DNA of 64,000 nt from Paracoccus pantotrophus (GTDB lineage Bacteria > Pseudomonadota > Alphaproteobacteria > Rhodobacterales > Rhodobacteraceae). Location: positions 310,001 to 374,000 of the forward strand of contig NZ_CP044426.1 of the NCBI RefSeq assembly GCF_008824185.1. The letters run 5' to 3'. The notes under the pieces were generated by a model. It worked only from the letters and a program-made list of their open reading frames with translations, did no database searches and was not told the origin of the DNA. A program made the position numbers and the translations under genes. This document shows positions 8,481 to 17,133 of the stretch, one piece after another (position 1 is the stretch's first letter; each line of letters opens with the position of its first letter).

Positions 8481-9707
8481 ATGTCCGACGCGCCGAAGAA
8501 AGTCGTCCTTGCCTATTCGGGCGGGCTCGACACCTCGATCATCCTGAAATGGCTGCAGACCGAATATGGCTGCGAGGTCATCACCTTCACCGCCGACCTG
8601 GGCCAGGGCGAGGAACTCGAACCGGCGCGCCAGAAGGCTGAACTGCTGGGCATCAAGCCGGAAAACATTCATATCGTCGACGTGCGCGAGGAGTTCGTGC
8701 GCGACTTCGTCTTCCCGATGTTCCGCGCCAATGCGGTCTACGAGGGGCTTTACCTGCTGGGCACCTCGATCGCCCGGCCGCTGATCTCCAAGCACCTGGT
8801 GGACATCGCGCATCGCCACGGTGCCGATGCCGTGGCCCATGGCGCCACCGGCAAGGGCAATGACCAGGTCCGGTTCGAACTGTCGGCCTATGCGCTCGAC
8901 CCCTCGATCAAGGTGATCGCGCCCTGGCGGGAATGGGATCTGACCTCGCGCACCCGGCTGATCGAATTCGCCGAAGAACACCAGATCCCGATCGCCAAGG
9001 ACAAGCGCGGCGAGGCGCCCTTCTCGGTCGATGCCAACCTGCTGCACACCAGCAGCGAGGGCAAGGCGCTGGAAAATCCCGCCGAGGAAGCACCCGATTA
9101 CGTCTACCAGCGCACCGTCAGCCCCGAGGACGCGCCCGACCAGCCCGAATATGTCGAGATCGGCTTCGAGCGTGGCGATGCGGTGTCGATCAACGGCGAG
9201 GCGCTGTCGCCTGCCACCATCCTGACGGCGCTGAACGAATATGGCCGCAGGCATGGTATCGGCCGGCTCGACTTCGTGGAAAACCGCTTTGTCGGCATGA
9301 AGTCGCGCGGCATCTACGAGACCCCCGGCGGCACCATCCTGCTGGAAGCGCATCGCGGCATCGAGCAGATCACGCTGGACAGCGGCGCCGGGCACCTCAA
9401 GGATTCGATTATGCCGCGCTATGCCGAGCTGATCTACAACGGCTTCTGGTTCAGCCCCGAGCGCGAGATGCTGCAGGCGCTGATCGACAAGAGCCAGGAA
9501 CATGTGACCGGTACCGTGCGGCTGAAGCTCTACAAGGGCAGCGTCCACACGGTCGGCCGCTGGTCGGACCATTCGCTCTACAGCGAAAAGCACGTCACCT
9601 TCGAGGACGATGCCGGCGCCTATGACCAGAAGGACGCGGCGGGCTTCATCCGGCTCAACGCGCTGCGGCTGAAGCTGGTGGCCAATCGCAACGCCAGGTT
9701 CAAGTAG
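8481..9707 (+). CDS. argG: Argininosuccinate synthase
   Basis: Condenses citrulline and aspartate with ATP to argininosuccinate in arginine biosynthesis. It has 408 residues, the usual length. The ATP pyrophosphatase P-loop SGGLDTS is at residues 13-19. The conserved GATGKGNDQVRFE stretch and the C-terminal LYSEKHVTFE are present. I take the ATG at 8481, which begins MSDAPKKVVLAYSGG; the open frame extends upstream but overlaps the divergent gene and an A-rich leader. A terminator follows directly. Confidence 0.97.
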   Translation: MSDAPKKVVLAYSGGLDTSIILKWLQTEYGCEVITFTADLGQGEELEPARQKAELLGIKPENIHIVDVREEFVRDFVFPMFRANAVYEGLYLLGTSIARPLISKHLVDIAHRHGADAVAHGATGKGNDQVRFELSAYALDPSIKVIAPWREWDLTSRTRLIEFAEEHQIPIAKDKRGEAPFSVDANLLHTSSEGKALENPAEEAPDYVYQRTVSPEDAPDQPEYVEIGFERGDAVSINGEALSPATILTALNEYGRRHGIGRLDFVENRFVGMKSRGIYETPGGTILLEAHRGIEQITLDSGAGHLKDSIMPRYAELIYNGFWFSPEREMLQALIDKSQEHVTGTVRLKLYKGSVHTVGRWSDHSLYSEKHVTFEDDAGAYDQKDAAGFIRLNALRLKLVANRNARFK

Positions 9708-9714
9708 ACCCACC

Positions 9715-9742
9715 GGCCGCGGGCAGCCCCCGCGGCCTTTTT
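9715..9742 (+). terminator. Intrinsic terminator of argG
   Basis: A nine-base GC stem, GGCCGCGGG / CCCGCGGCC, with a five-base loop, followed by TTTTT. It begins 8 bases after the argG stop and ends just before mog. Confidence 0.85.
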
Positions 9743-9755
9743 CATGAGGCCCGCC

Positions 9756-10289
9756 ATGTCCCGTCCCGCCCATATCGCCATCGTCACCGTCTCGGACCGT
9801 GCCGCCAGCGGCGAGTACGAGGACAAGGGCGGTCCGGGGGCCGAGGCCTGGCTGCGCGCCGCCATCACCTCGCCCCTGGACATCACCCGCCGCATCATTC
9901 CCGACGGGCGCGAGATCGTCGCGGATTGCCTGCGCGACCTGGCTGACGAACAGGGCGCCGACCTGATCCTGATTACCGGCGGCACCGGCCCGGCGCCGCG
10001 CGACCAGACGCCCGAGGCCATGGCCGAGGTGATCGAAAAGGAACTGCCCGGCTTTGGCGAGGAAATGCGCCGCGCCAGCCTGCGCGAGGTGCCGACCGCC
10101 ATCCTGTCGCGCCAGACCGCGGGCATCCGCGGCGCCACGCTGATGATCACCCTGCCGGGCAAGCCCTCGGCCATTGCCACCTGCCTCGATGCGGTCTTTG
10201 CGGCGGTGCCCTATTGTCTCGACCTGATCGGCGCGGCTTATGTCGAAACCGATCCTGCCCGCATCAAGGCGTTCCGGCCGAAGACATAG
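9756..10289 (+). CDS. mog: Molybdopterin adenylyltransferase (MogA/MoaB family)
   Basis: Adenylates molybdopterin before metal insertion in molybdenum cofactor synthesis. It has about 177 residues. The signature TGGTGPAPRDQTPEAM is clear, and SDRAASGEYEDKGGP is the typical N-terminal loop. MogA and MoaB cannot be separated with certainty by eye. I choose the ATG at 9756 rather than 9744 because GAGG lies six bases upstream; 9744 overlaps the terminator tail. The 3' end overlaps the convergent frcK-like gene by 26 bases. Confidence 0.88.
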   Translation: MSRPAHIAIVTVSDRAASGEYEDKGGPGAEAWLRAAITSPLDITRRIIPDGREIVADCLRDLADEQGADLILITGGTGPAPRDQTPEAMAEVIEKELPGFGEEMRRASLREVPTAILSRQTAGIRGATLMITLPGKPSAIATCLDAVFAAVPYCLDLIGAAYVETDPARIKAFRPKT

Positions 10290-10878
10290 CCGCCGGCCGG
10301 ACCAGCAGGTCGGCGGGCAGCGATTCGCGCAGTACCAGGTCGGCATTGCCGAGGTCGTTCTCCAGATGCGCCGTCACTTCGGCGGGGGAACGCCCTAGTC
10401 CCTGCCAGCGCGCCGTCAGGCGGCGGCGCAGCTCCGGCATCGACACGTCCAGCATGACCGACAGATCCCAAAGCCCGGCCAGTTCGCGCCAGGGCGCGCG
10501 GTCCAGCAGCAGGTAATTGCCCTCGACCACCACCAGCCGATCATCCGCTCCGACCCGGCCGGCGCCGGCGATGGCCAGGTCCAGGCCCCGGTCGAAGACC
10601 GGATGGATCACCTCGCCCCCGGCCTTGAGCCGCCGCACCAGCGCGACGAACCCCGCCGCGTCGAAGGTCTCGGGCGCGCCCTTGCAGCCGCGCAGCCCGC
10701 CCGCCTCCAGCAGGCGGTTGTCCAGGTGGAACCCGTCCATCGGCACCAGGACCGCATCCGCAAGCCCGGCCACCAGCTGCGCGGCCAGGGTGGATTTTCC
10801 CGATCCGGGCGCCCCGACGATGGCCACGATGCGCCGTCCCGGGCCCAGCCGCGCCACAAGGTCCAGTATTTCTTCCAT
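10264..10878 (-). CDS. frcK: FrcK-like P-loop kinase of the sugar transport operon
   Basis: A 204-residue P-loop kinase of the uridine kinase/PanK-like fold. Walker A is GAPGSGKST at residues 22-30. PMDGFHLDN matches the substrate loop of nucleoside or pantothenate-like kinases, and VVVEGNYLLL is the Walker B region. In Sinorhizobium meliloti the fructose operon frcBCAK ends in a kinase of this family, and the same order is seen here, which is why I use the name. Its true substrate (fructose, another sugar, or something else) is not shown by the sequence. It is the last gene of the minus-strand operon. Confidence 0.8.
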   Translation of the reverse strand: MEEILDLVARLGPGRRIVAIVGAPGSGKSTLAAQLVAGLADAVLVPMDGFHLDNRLLEAGGLRGCKGAPETFDAAGFVALVRRLKAGGEVIHPVFDRGLDLAIAGAGRVGADDRLVVVEGNYLLLDRAPWRELAGLWDLSVMLDVSMPELRRRLTARWQGLGRSPAEVTAHLENDLGNADLVLRESLPADLLVRPAAMSSAGTP

Positions 10879-10927
10879 GCAAAAATATCCTGGGGGGAGT
10901 CCGAAGGACGGGGGGCAAAGCCCCCCG
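10874..10927 (-). repeat. Hairpin + ATTT repeat copy (b), inside the frc operon
   Basis: On the minus strand a hairpin CGGGGGGC-TTT-GCCCCCCG (10909-10927) is followed by CCCCCCAGGATATTT, which runs into the frcK start. It is located between frcA and frcK, so it does not simply mark an operon end. Confidence 0.65.
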
Positions 10928-10939
10928 CAGCCGTGCCGT

Positions 10940-11734
10940 TCAGGCCGCCGTCGCCACCTCGTCCGGCACCTTCGCCCCGGTCATGAAGGCCACCGCGTCC
11001 GACATGGAATAATCGTCCGGCCGGATCACGCACAGCCGCCGGCCCAGCCGGTGGATATGGATGCGGTCGGCCACCTCGAAGACATGCGGCATGTTGTGGC
11101 TGATCAGGATGATCGGGATCCCGCGCGAGCGCACGTCGCGGATCAACTCCAGCACGCGGCGGCTTTCCTTGACGCCAAGTGCCGCCGTCGGTTCGTCCAG
11201 GATCACCACCTTGGAGCCGAAGGCGGCCGCCCGCGCCACCGCCACGCCCTGGCGCTGGCCGCCCGACAGCGTCTCCACCGCCTGGTTGATGTTCTGGATC
11301 GTCATCAGCCCAAGCTCGGTCAGCTTCTCGCGGGCGAATTTCTCCATCGCCGGGCGGTCGAGTTTGCGGAACCACTGGCCCATGATGCCGGGTTTGCGCA
11401 ATTCGCGGCCCATGAACATGTTGTCGGCGATGGAGAGGGCAGGGGACATGGCCAGCGTCTGATAGACGCATTCGATGCCATGGCCGCGCGCATCCAGCGG
11501 GCTGGCAAAGCGCACCGGCCTGCCCTCCAGCGTGATTTCGCCCTCGTCGGGCTGGACCGCCCCGGACAGCGCCTTGATCAGCGAAGACTTGCCGGCGCCG
11601 TTGTCGCCGATGACCGCCAGGATCTCGCCCGGCATCAGGTCGAAGTCGCAATGGTCCAGCGCCGTCACCTTACCATAGCGCTTGACCAGGCCGCGGGCTT
11701 TCAGAAGCGGTTCTGCGGAAGTGTTCGCGTTCAT
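10940..11734 (-). CDS. frcA: Sugar ABC transporter ATP-binding protein (fructose type)
   Basis: The ATPase that drives sugar import across the inner membrane with FrcC and FrcB. It has 264 residues and a single ABC domain, unlike the double-domain RbsA/XylG type; this matches FrcA. Walker A is GDNGAGKSS (43-51), the signature is LSGGQRQ, Walker B is VVILDEPTAALG and the H-loop is ISHN. I choose the ATG at 11734 (MNANTSAEP) because it overlaps the frcC stop by four bases (ATGA); an upstream in-frame ATG at 11809 falls inside frcC. Confidence 0.92.
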   Translation of the reverse strand: MNANTSAEPLLKARGLVKRYGKVTALDHCDFDLMPGEILAVIGDNGAGKSSLIKALSGAVQPDEGEITLEGRPVRFASPLDARGHGIECVYQTLAMSPALSIADNMFMGRELRKPGIMGQWFRKLDRPAMEKFAREKLTELGLMTIQNINQAVETLSGGQRQGVAVARAAAFGSKVVILDEPTAALGVKESRRVLELIRDVRSRGIPIILISHNMPHVFEVADRIHIHRLGRRLCVIRPDDYSMSDAVAFMTGAKVPDEVATAA

Positions 11735-12804
11735 GCCGATGCCTTTCTGATCCATTGATCCACCGCCACGGCGAGGATGATGAGCAGGCCGATGAGGAAG
11801 AAGGTCCATTGCGGATCGGTGCCGACCATCTTCAGCCCCATCTCGAACACGCCGACGATCAGCGCGCCGAAGAACATGCCGACGATCGAGCCGCGGCCGC
11901 CGAACAGGCTGATCCCGCCGATCACCACCGCGGTGATGGACTGGATGTTGCCCAGTTGCCCGGTCGAGGCCGAGGGCGAGACCGAGCCGAAGCGGCCGAT
12001 CATCACCCAGCCCGCGATGGCGCAGAACAGGCCCGCCAGCGCATAGACCTGGATCAGCACCCGCCTGGTGCGCACCCCGGCCAGCTCCGCCGCCTCCGGG
12101 TCGTCGCCGACGGCATAGACATGCCGGCCCCAGGCAGTATGGCGCAGGACGTAGGCCAGGATCGCGACCAGCGCCACCATCAGGAAGACGGCATAGAGGA
12201 TCTTCACCCCGCCGGGCTGGATGGAATAGCCCCAGAATTGCAGCGCCGGCGCCTCGGCGGCGATGGCCGAGGAGCGGATGGTCTCGTTTGCGGAATAGAT
12301 GTAGTTCGCCGCCAGGATGATCTGCCAGGTGCCCAGCGTCACGATGAAGGGCGGCAGCTTGATGCGCGCGACCAGCCAGCCGTTGGCAAAACCCATGGCC
12401 GTGCCCGCCGCCAGCCCCAGCGCGATGGCCAGCGGCGCCGGGATGCCATAGCGAAAGGTGAACTGCCCCATCAGCACCGAGGAGAACACCGCGATGGCCC
12501 CGACCGAAAGGTCGATCCCCGCCGTCAGCACCACCAGCGACTGCGCGCAGCCCAGGATGCCGACGATGGCGATCTGCTGCAGGATGGTGGACAGTGTCAC
12601 CGCCTTGAAGAAGTTCGGCGACAGCAGCCCGAAGACGATGATCGCCGCGACCAGGACGATCATCGGCACCGCCGAAGGCGTCATGTGCAGCCAGTGCTGC
12701 AGGCGCTTCAGGGCGGTTTTCTGTTCGTGGAACTCGGCAACCTTGTCCGAGGCGCCTTGCAGGCCTTCCTCGTAGCTGGTGGCCGTCTTGGTGTCGGATG
12801 ACAT
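11731..12804 (-). CDS. frcC: Sugar ABC transporter permease (fructose type)
   Basis: The inner-membrane channel of the importer, 357 residues, in the BPD_transp_2 (RbsC-like) family. A 45-residue cytoplasmic N-terminal extension precedes about ten hydrophobic helices. The family motifs LTAGIDLSVGAI, GFANGWLVA and AVIGGISLFGGRGS are present. It lies 88 bases downstream of frcB and overlaps frcA by four bases. Confidence 0.93.
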   Translation of the reverse strand: MSSDTKTATSYEEGLQGASDKVAEFHEQKTALKRLQHWLHMTPSAVPMIVLVAAIIVFGLLSPNFFKAVTLSTILQQIAIVGILGCAQSLVVLTAGIDLSVGAIAVFSSVLMGQFTFRYGIPAPLAIALGLAAGTAMGFANGWLVARIKLPPFIVTLGTWQIILAANYIYSANETIRSSAIAAEAPALQFWGYSIQPGGVKILYAVFLMVALVAILAYVLRHTAWGRHVYAVGDDPEAAELAGVRTRRVLIQVYALAGLFCAIAGWVMIGRFGSVSPSASTGQLGNIQSITAVVIGGISLFGGRGSIVGMFFGALIVGVFEMGLKMVGTDPQWTFFLIGLLIILAVAVDQWIRKASA

Positions 12805-12892
12805 GGACGGTCTCCCCCTTGCAAGACGCCGTGCAGGGCGCCGCTGCTTGTGGTCAGGGCGGGACGATCCCGCCCTGCTGTTCAGTCGGGCC

Positions 12893-13912
12893 TCAGCCCC
12901 AGCAAAGCTCGGCGCCGCGGGCCGAGTCGATGGATTCGACGCCCTCGGCCGGCTTGTCGGTGACCAGCTGCACGCCGGTATCGACGAAATCCTTGCCCTC
13001 GGTCGGCGCGGGCTTGGTGCCGTCCTTGGCGAAGGCGGCGATGGCCTCGATGCCGCGCGCCGCCATGTCCAGCGGATATTGCTGCGAGGTGGCGCCGATC
13101 ACGCCCTCCGCGACGTTCTGCACGCCGGGGCAGCCGCCATCGACCGAGACGATCAGCACGTCGTTCTCGCGCCCGACGGCCTTCAGCGCCTCATAGGCGC
13201 CGGCGGCGGCGGGTTCGTTGATGGTATAGACTAGGTTGATGTCGGAATCCTTGGCCAGCAGCGTCTCCATCGCCTTCAGCCCGCCTTCCTCGTTGCCCGA
13301 GGTGACCTCGTGGCCGACGATGCGCGGATCGGTCTCGTCGCCCCATTTCTCGGGGTCGCCCAGCTCGACGCCGAAGCCTTGCAGGAAGCCCTGGTCGCGC
13401 AGCACGTCGACCGAGGGCTGCGAGATCGCTAGGTCCAGAAGCGCGATCCTGGCCTCGGCCGCCGCATCGCCCATGGTGGCCCTGGCCCATTGGCCGATCA
13501 GTTCGCCGGCCTTGAAATTGTCGGTGGCGAAGGTCGCATCCGCCGCGTCGACCGGGTCCAGCGGCGTGTCCAGCGCGATCACCAGCAGCCCGGCATCCCG
13601 CGCCGCCTGCACGGAATCGACGATGGCCTTGGTGTCCGAGGCGGTGATCAGGATGCCCTTGGCGCCGTCGGCGATGCAGGCCTCGATGGCCGAGACCTGG
13701 CTTTCATGGTCGCCGTCGATGCGGCCGGCATAGGATTTCAGCTCGATCCCCAGTTCGCTGGCCTTGGCCTGGGCGCCTTCCTTCATCTTCACGAAGAAGG
13801 GGTTGGTGTCGGTCTTGGTGATCAGACAGGCGCTGTCCGCCTGCGCCATGCCGGCGATCAGGGTCAGGGTCGAGCCCGCCAGCGCAGCGCGCAGCAGTTT
13901 GGTCTTGGTCAT
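12893..13912 (-). CDS. frcB: Periplasmic sugar-binding protein (fructose type)
   Basis: The solute receptor of the importer, 339 residues, Peripla_BP_4 fold. A signal peptide ends near AGMAQA-DSACLI. Conserved contacts such as TNPFFVKMKEGA, ITASDTKAI, ALDTPLDP and VYTINEPAAAG fit FrcB/RbsB-type receptors. AGGAGGAAGGA-like sequence on the minus strand gives a strong ribosome binding site just before the ATG. It is the first gene of the operon, as usual for the most abundant component, and faces the operator shared with the divergent ROK regulator. Confidence 0.92.
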   Translation of the reverse strand: MTKTKLLRAALAGSTLTLIAGMAQADSACLITKTDTNPFFVKMKEGAQAKASELGIELKSYAGRIDGDHESQVSAIEACIADGAKGILITASDTKAIVDSVQAARDAGLLVIALDTPLDPVDAADATFATDNFKAGELIGQWARATMGDAAAEARIALLDLAISQPSVDVLRDQGFLQGFGVELGDPEKWGDETDPRIVGHEVTSGNEEGGLKAMETLLAKDSDINLVYTINEPAAAGAYEALKAVGRENDVLIVSVDGGCPGVQNVAEGVIGATSQQYPLDMAARGIEAIAAFAKDGTKPAPTEGKDFVDTGVQLVTDKPAEGVESIDSARGAELCWG

Positions 13913-13981
13913 GATGTCCTTCCTCCTCTGGGCGGGTCTGACCGCCGCCTCCTTCCAAAAGGCTGCCGAAGAAACGGGGGC

Positions 13982-14011
13982 TTGTCAATAAATCAATTTC
14001 GTTGATTTAAT
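13982..14011 (+). promoter_or_regulatory. Probable promoter of the ROK regulator gene
   Basis: TTGTCA (13982-13987) and TTTAAT (14006-14011) are each five-of-six matches to the sigma-70 consensus with an 18-base spacer. The spacer contains most of the operator palindrome, so a bound regulator would block polymerase, consistent with autorepression. Confidence 0.45.
13989..14009. promoter_or_regulatory. Operator palindrome between frcR and frcB
   Basis: TAAATCAA-TTTCG-TTGATTTA, perfect eight-base arms with a five-base centre, in an AT-rich patch of an otherwise GC-rich region. It lies 25 bases before the ROK regulator start and about 77 bases before frcB. It is the obvious candidate binding site of the ROK protein. 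Binding itself is inferred. Confidence 0.75.
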
Positions 14012-14033
14012 AGGGGAGAGGGAGGAAGCGACC

Positions 14034-15215
14034 ATGCCGAACACCAATCCGGGGGCGACGCCGCAGGGGGTCCGCAGCCAGAACGAGCGGCTGATCCTGT
14101 GGCTGATTCGCCGCAACGGGCCGATGCCGCGCGCCGCGCTGGCCCAGGCCACGGGCCTGTCCGCGCAGGCCGTCACCAACATCACGCGCGAGCTGATCGC
14201 CGCCGGCCTGCTGGACGCTGGGGGTGAGCGGCGGCGCGGCAAGGTGGGCCAGCCGTTGCTGCCCTTGGCCTTGGCGCCGGACGGGGCGCTGTTTCTGGGC
14301 CTCAAGGTCGGGCGCCGGGTGGCCGAGCTGGTGCTGGTCGATTTCGCCGGCGCGATCCGGCAGATCCGGGTGCTGCCCCATGCCTATCCGCAGCCCGACG
14401 CGATTCGCGATTTTGCCATCGCCGGCGTGGCCGAGATCCTCTCGGGCCTGACCGAGGCGCAACATGCGCGTCTGGCGGGCATGGGCATTGCCAGCCCTTT
14501 CTACCTGTGGGACTGGGCCGAGGAGATGCAGCCCTGGCGCGGCCGCGACCTGCGCGCCGAACTGGCCGAGGCGCTGGACCTGCCGGTCTGGCTGGAGAAT
14601 GACGGCTCCTGCGCCTGCGGGGCCGAGATGATGTTCGGCACCGAGGAATTGCCGCAGGATTTCCTGTATTTCTATGTCGCGCATTTCGCCGGCGGCGGCG
14701 TGGTGCTGGACGGGCGGCTGCGGCTGGGGCCGTCGCGCAATGCGGGTGCCATGGGCTCCTGTCCGGTGCCGGGTGGCCGGCAGGTGCTGGACGTGGCCTC
14801 GATCTCGGTGCTGGAAACGGCCTTGGGGGACGATCTGCCGCTGGAGGATGCGGCCTGGGATCTGCCGCCCGGTATCGTGCGGGAATGGCTGGACGAATCG
14901 GCGCGGGTACTGTCCCATGCGGCGCTGGGGGCGGTGGCCGTGCTGGACCTGCCGCTGGTGGTGATCGACGGTGCCATGCCGGCCGCGCTGCGGGCCGGGC
15001 TGGTGCAGGCGACCGCGGCCGGCCTGGCCGGGATGCGCCATCACGGCGTCACCCTGCCCGAGGTGCGCGCCGGAACCCTGGGCCGCCGGGCCCGCACGCT
15101 GGGGGCGGCCGCGCTGCCGCTGGGGGCGGGCTTCCTGCCGGGCGGCAGTTTCTCGGTCCCGCGGCCGGGCCGGAACGGGCATGAAACCCGAGGAACGCGC
15201 CCCGCGTTCCCGTGA
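14034..15215 (+). CDS. frcR: ROK family transcriptional regulator of the frc operon
   Basis: A 393-residue DNA-binding regulator: an N-terminal winged helix-turn-helix (about residues 15-65, with PRAALAQATGLSAQAVTNIT) and a ROK sugar-kinase-like domain (about 80-380, with ENDGSCACGAEM at the END sugar site). The classical ROK zinc motif CxCGxxGCxE is not evident, so it probably senses sugar without kinase activity. Its divergent placement, with the palindrome in between, supports control of frcBCAK. GGGAGAGGGAGGAAG gives a strong ribosome binding site. Confidence 0.88.
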   Translation: MPNTNPGATPQGVRSQNERLILWLIRRNGPMPRAALAQATGLSAQAVTNITRELIAAGLLDAGGERRRGKVGQPLLPLALAPDGALFLGLKVGRRVAELVLVDFAGAIRQIRVLPHAYPQPDAIRDFAIAGVAEILSGLTEAQHARLAGMGIASPFYLWDWAEEMQPWRGRDLRAELAEALDLPVWLENDGSCACGAEMMFGTEELPQDFLYFYVAHFAGGGVVLDGRLRLGPSRNAGAMGSCPVPGGRQVLDVASISVLETALGDDLPLEDAAWDLPPGIVREWLDESARVLSHAALGAVAVLDLPLVVIDGAMPAALRAGLVQATAAGLAGMRHHGVTLPEVRAGTLGRRARTLGAAALPLGAGFLPGGSFSVPRPGRNGHETRGTRPAFP

Positions 15216-15243
15216 CGACAGGTGAAGAAAGGAAGCCGCGGCC

Positions 15244-16152
15244 ATGGCCGACGATCCATACAAGGCGCTGGGGCTGGGCAAGAATGCCAGCCAGGACGAC
15301 ATCAAGCGGGCCTATCGCCGGATCGCCAAGACCGACCACCCGGACCTCAATCCCGACCCCGCCGCGCATGAGCGTTTCAAGGCCGCCTCGACCGCCTATG
15401 ACCTGCTGAAGGATCCCGAGCAGCGTGCGCGTTTCGACCGCGGCGAGATCGACGCCCAGGGGCAGGAGCGGCCGCAGCGGCATTACTATCGCGAATATGC
15501 CGAGCAGGGCGACAACCCCTATCGCCAGCCGCATGGTTTCGACGATCTGTCGGATGTGTTTTCGGACCTGTTCGGCGGTCGTGCCGGCGGCGGGCGGCGC
15601 GGCGGCGCGCGCAGCTTCGACATGCGCGGCCCAGACCAGCGATTCACGCTGGAGATCGACTTCATGACCGCGGCGCGCGGTGGCTCGACCCGGATCACCA
15701 TGCCCGACGGGGCTGTGCTGGAGGTCAGGATCCCCGAGGGTGCGCATGACGGCCAGGTGATCCGGCTGCGCGGCAAGGGCGGCCCCGGCATGGGCAATGG
15801 CGAGCCGGGCGATGCGCTTTTGACCCTGATCGTGGCCGAGGATCCCGACTGGAAACGCGACGGCAACGATATCGAGACCACGCTGCCCATCACCATCGAC
15901 GAGGCCGTGCTGGGCGGCAAGGTCGAGGCGCCGACCATCGACGGCCCGGTGATGCTGACCATTCCGCGCGGTGCCAGTTCCGGCCAGAAGCTGCGGCTGA
16001 AGGGCCGCGGCATCAAGGGCGCGGACGGGCGGCGCGGCGACCAGCATGTGGTGCTGAAGATCGTCATGCCGCCCAGAATCGATGATGAATTGGCGCGCTT
16101 CGTGGAGAACTGGCGCCAAAACCATGCCTATGATCCGAGGAGGGGAAGATGA
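15244..16152 (+). CDS. DnaJ-class co-chaperone (CbpA-like)
   Basis: A 302-residue J-protein that would stimulate DnaK ATPase. The J domain is residues 1-70 with the HPD motif in KTDHPDLNPD; a Gly/Phe/Arg-rich linker follows (about 105-125, DLFGGRAGGGRRGG), then two C-terminal substrate-binding beta domains (GAHDGQVIRLRGKG, GASSGQKLRLKGRG). The cysteine zinc repeats of DnaJ are absent, as in CbpA. It is coupled by an ATGA overlap to a CbpM-like modulator gene, which matches the cbpAM pair of enterobacteria. Confidence 0.9.
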   Translation: MADDPYKALGLGKNASQDDIKRAYRRIAKTDHPDLNPDPAAHERFKAASTAYDLLKDPEQRARFDRGEIDAQGQERPQRHYYREYAEQGDNPYRQPHGFDDLSDVFSDLFGGRAGGGRRGGARSFDMRGPDQRFTLEIDFMTAARGGSTRITMPDGAVLEVRIPEGAHDGQVIRLRGKGGPGMGNGEPGDALLTLIVAEDPDWKRDGNDIETTLPITIDEAVLGGKVEAPTIDGPVMLTIPRGASSGQKLRLKGRGIKGADGRRGDQHVVLKIVMPPRIDDELARFVENWRQNHAYDPRRGR

Positions 16153-16496
16153 CCCAGCGCCATTACACCCTGACCGAGACGCTGGAGGCGGTCGGCGATC
16201 TGACGCCCGAGCAGCTGGACCGCTATATCCGTGCCGGCGTGGTCGTGCCGGTGCAATCCGAACAGGGGCCGCTGTTTCGCGAGATCGACCTGGCCCGGCT
16301 GAACCTGGTCGTCGACCTGGCCGAGGGCTATCACCTCGACGAGGAGGCATTGGCCCTGGTGCTGTCGCTGGTCGACCAGCTCCACGGGCTCAGGGGCGAC
16401 ATGCGGGCGATTCTGGATGCGGTGGCGCGCGAGCCGGTGGAAACCCGGGTGCGGCTCAAGGCCGCGATCCGCGAGGTGCGGGTGGTGACGCGCTAA
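16149..16496 (+). CDS. CbpM-like chaperone modulator
   Basis: A 115-residue protein with a MerR-like helix-turn-helix fold (YTLTETLEAVGDLTPEQLDR) and a leucine-rich C-terminal helix region. In E. coli CbpM binds the J domain of CbpA and inhibits it; the four-base overlap with the J-protein gene suggests the same partnership. The sequence identity to E. coli CbpM looks low, so the assignment rests on fold, size and neighbour. Its stop overlaps the convergent DUF1289 stop (CTAA). Confidence 0.75.
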   Translation: MTQRHYTLTETLEAVGDLTPEQLDRYIRAGVVVPVQSEQGPLFREIDLARLNLVVDLAEGYHLDEEALALVLSLVDQLHGLRGDMRAILDAVAREPVETRVRLKAAIREVRVVTR

Positions 16497-16660
16497 TCCG
16501 CCGGCCGGCGCGCGGGCAGCGCTGCCATGATGGCCAGCCGCTCGGCCTCGGTCATCCGGCCCCAGCGGGTGATCTCGTCGATGCTGCGCAGGCAGCCGGT
16601 GCAAAGCCGGCTTGCCGGGTCGATCTGGCAGATGTCGATGCAGGGGGTCGAGGGCTTCAT
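16493..16660 (-). CDS. DUF1289 small cysteine protein
   Basis: A 55-residue protein with the DUF1289 pattern: three cysteines near the start (PSTPCIDICQID), then CTGCLRSIDEITRW. The Cys spacing suggests a metal or Fe-S site, but no function is established. The ATG at 16660 overlaps the ruvX stop by four bases (ATGA), so it is the last gene of a ccmI-ruvX-DUF1289 group. The 3' end overlaps the convergent cbpM-like gene by four bases. Confidence 0.85.
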   Translation of the reverse strand: MKPSTPCIDICQIDPASRLCTGCLRSIDEITRWGRMTEAERLAIMAALPARRPAD

Positions 16661-17133
16661 CCGCCGGCCCCCAGAAAGCGCAGCCGGTCCAGCGCGCCTT
16701 GCAGGATATAGCCGGCCGCGACCTGGTCGATGACCTCGGCGCGGCGCTTGCGCGAGGTGTCGCCCTCCAGCAGCGCCCGTTCGGCGGCGACGGTCGACAG
16801 CCGCTCGTCCCAGAAGGTGATCGGCAGCGGCGTCAGCCGTTCCAGGTTGCGGGCAAAGGCGCGGGTCGATTGCGCCCGCGGCCCCTCGCTGCCGTCCATG
16901 TTGCGCGGCAGGCCCAGCACCAGCCCGACCAGCGCCCGCTCGGCCGCGATCTGCAGCAGCGCCTGCGCATCGGCGGTGAATTTCGTGCGCCGGATCACCG
17001 TCAGCGGCGAGGCGACGCCGCGCAGCCCGTCGCTGACCGCGACGCCGATGGTCTTGGTGCCCAGGTCCAGCCCGGCCACGGCGCCGGTGCGGGGCAGGGC
17101 TTCGGCAAAGCTTTCGATATCCTCGCAGATCAT
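16657..17133 (-). CDS. ruvX: YqgF/RuvX family Holliday junction resolvase-like protein
   Basis: A 158-residue RNase H-fold protein of the YqgF family. Family members act in 16S rRNA 5' end maturation and have been proposed as Holliday junction resolvases. The first acidic motif GLDLGTKTIGVAVSDG contains D23; LGLPRNMDGSEG and FWDERLST are the other conserved blocks. The ATG at 17133 overlaps the ccmI stop by four bases; upstream in-frame starts would lie inside ccmI. Confidence 0.92.
   Translation of the reverse strand: MICEDIESFAEALPRTGAVAGLDLGTKTIGVAVSDGLRGVASPLTVIRRTKFTADAQALLQIAAERALVGLVLGLPRNMDGSEGPRAQSTRAFARNLERLTPLPITFWDERLSTVAAERALLEGDTSRKRRAEVIDQVAAGYILQGALDRLRFLGAGG

Noticed and set aside
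13989..14009. The frc palindrome as an FNR box
   Set aside because: The half-sites are in the order ATCAA-N5-TTGAT, the reverse of the FNR order TTGAT-N4-ATCAA, and it faces a ROK regulator gene.
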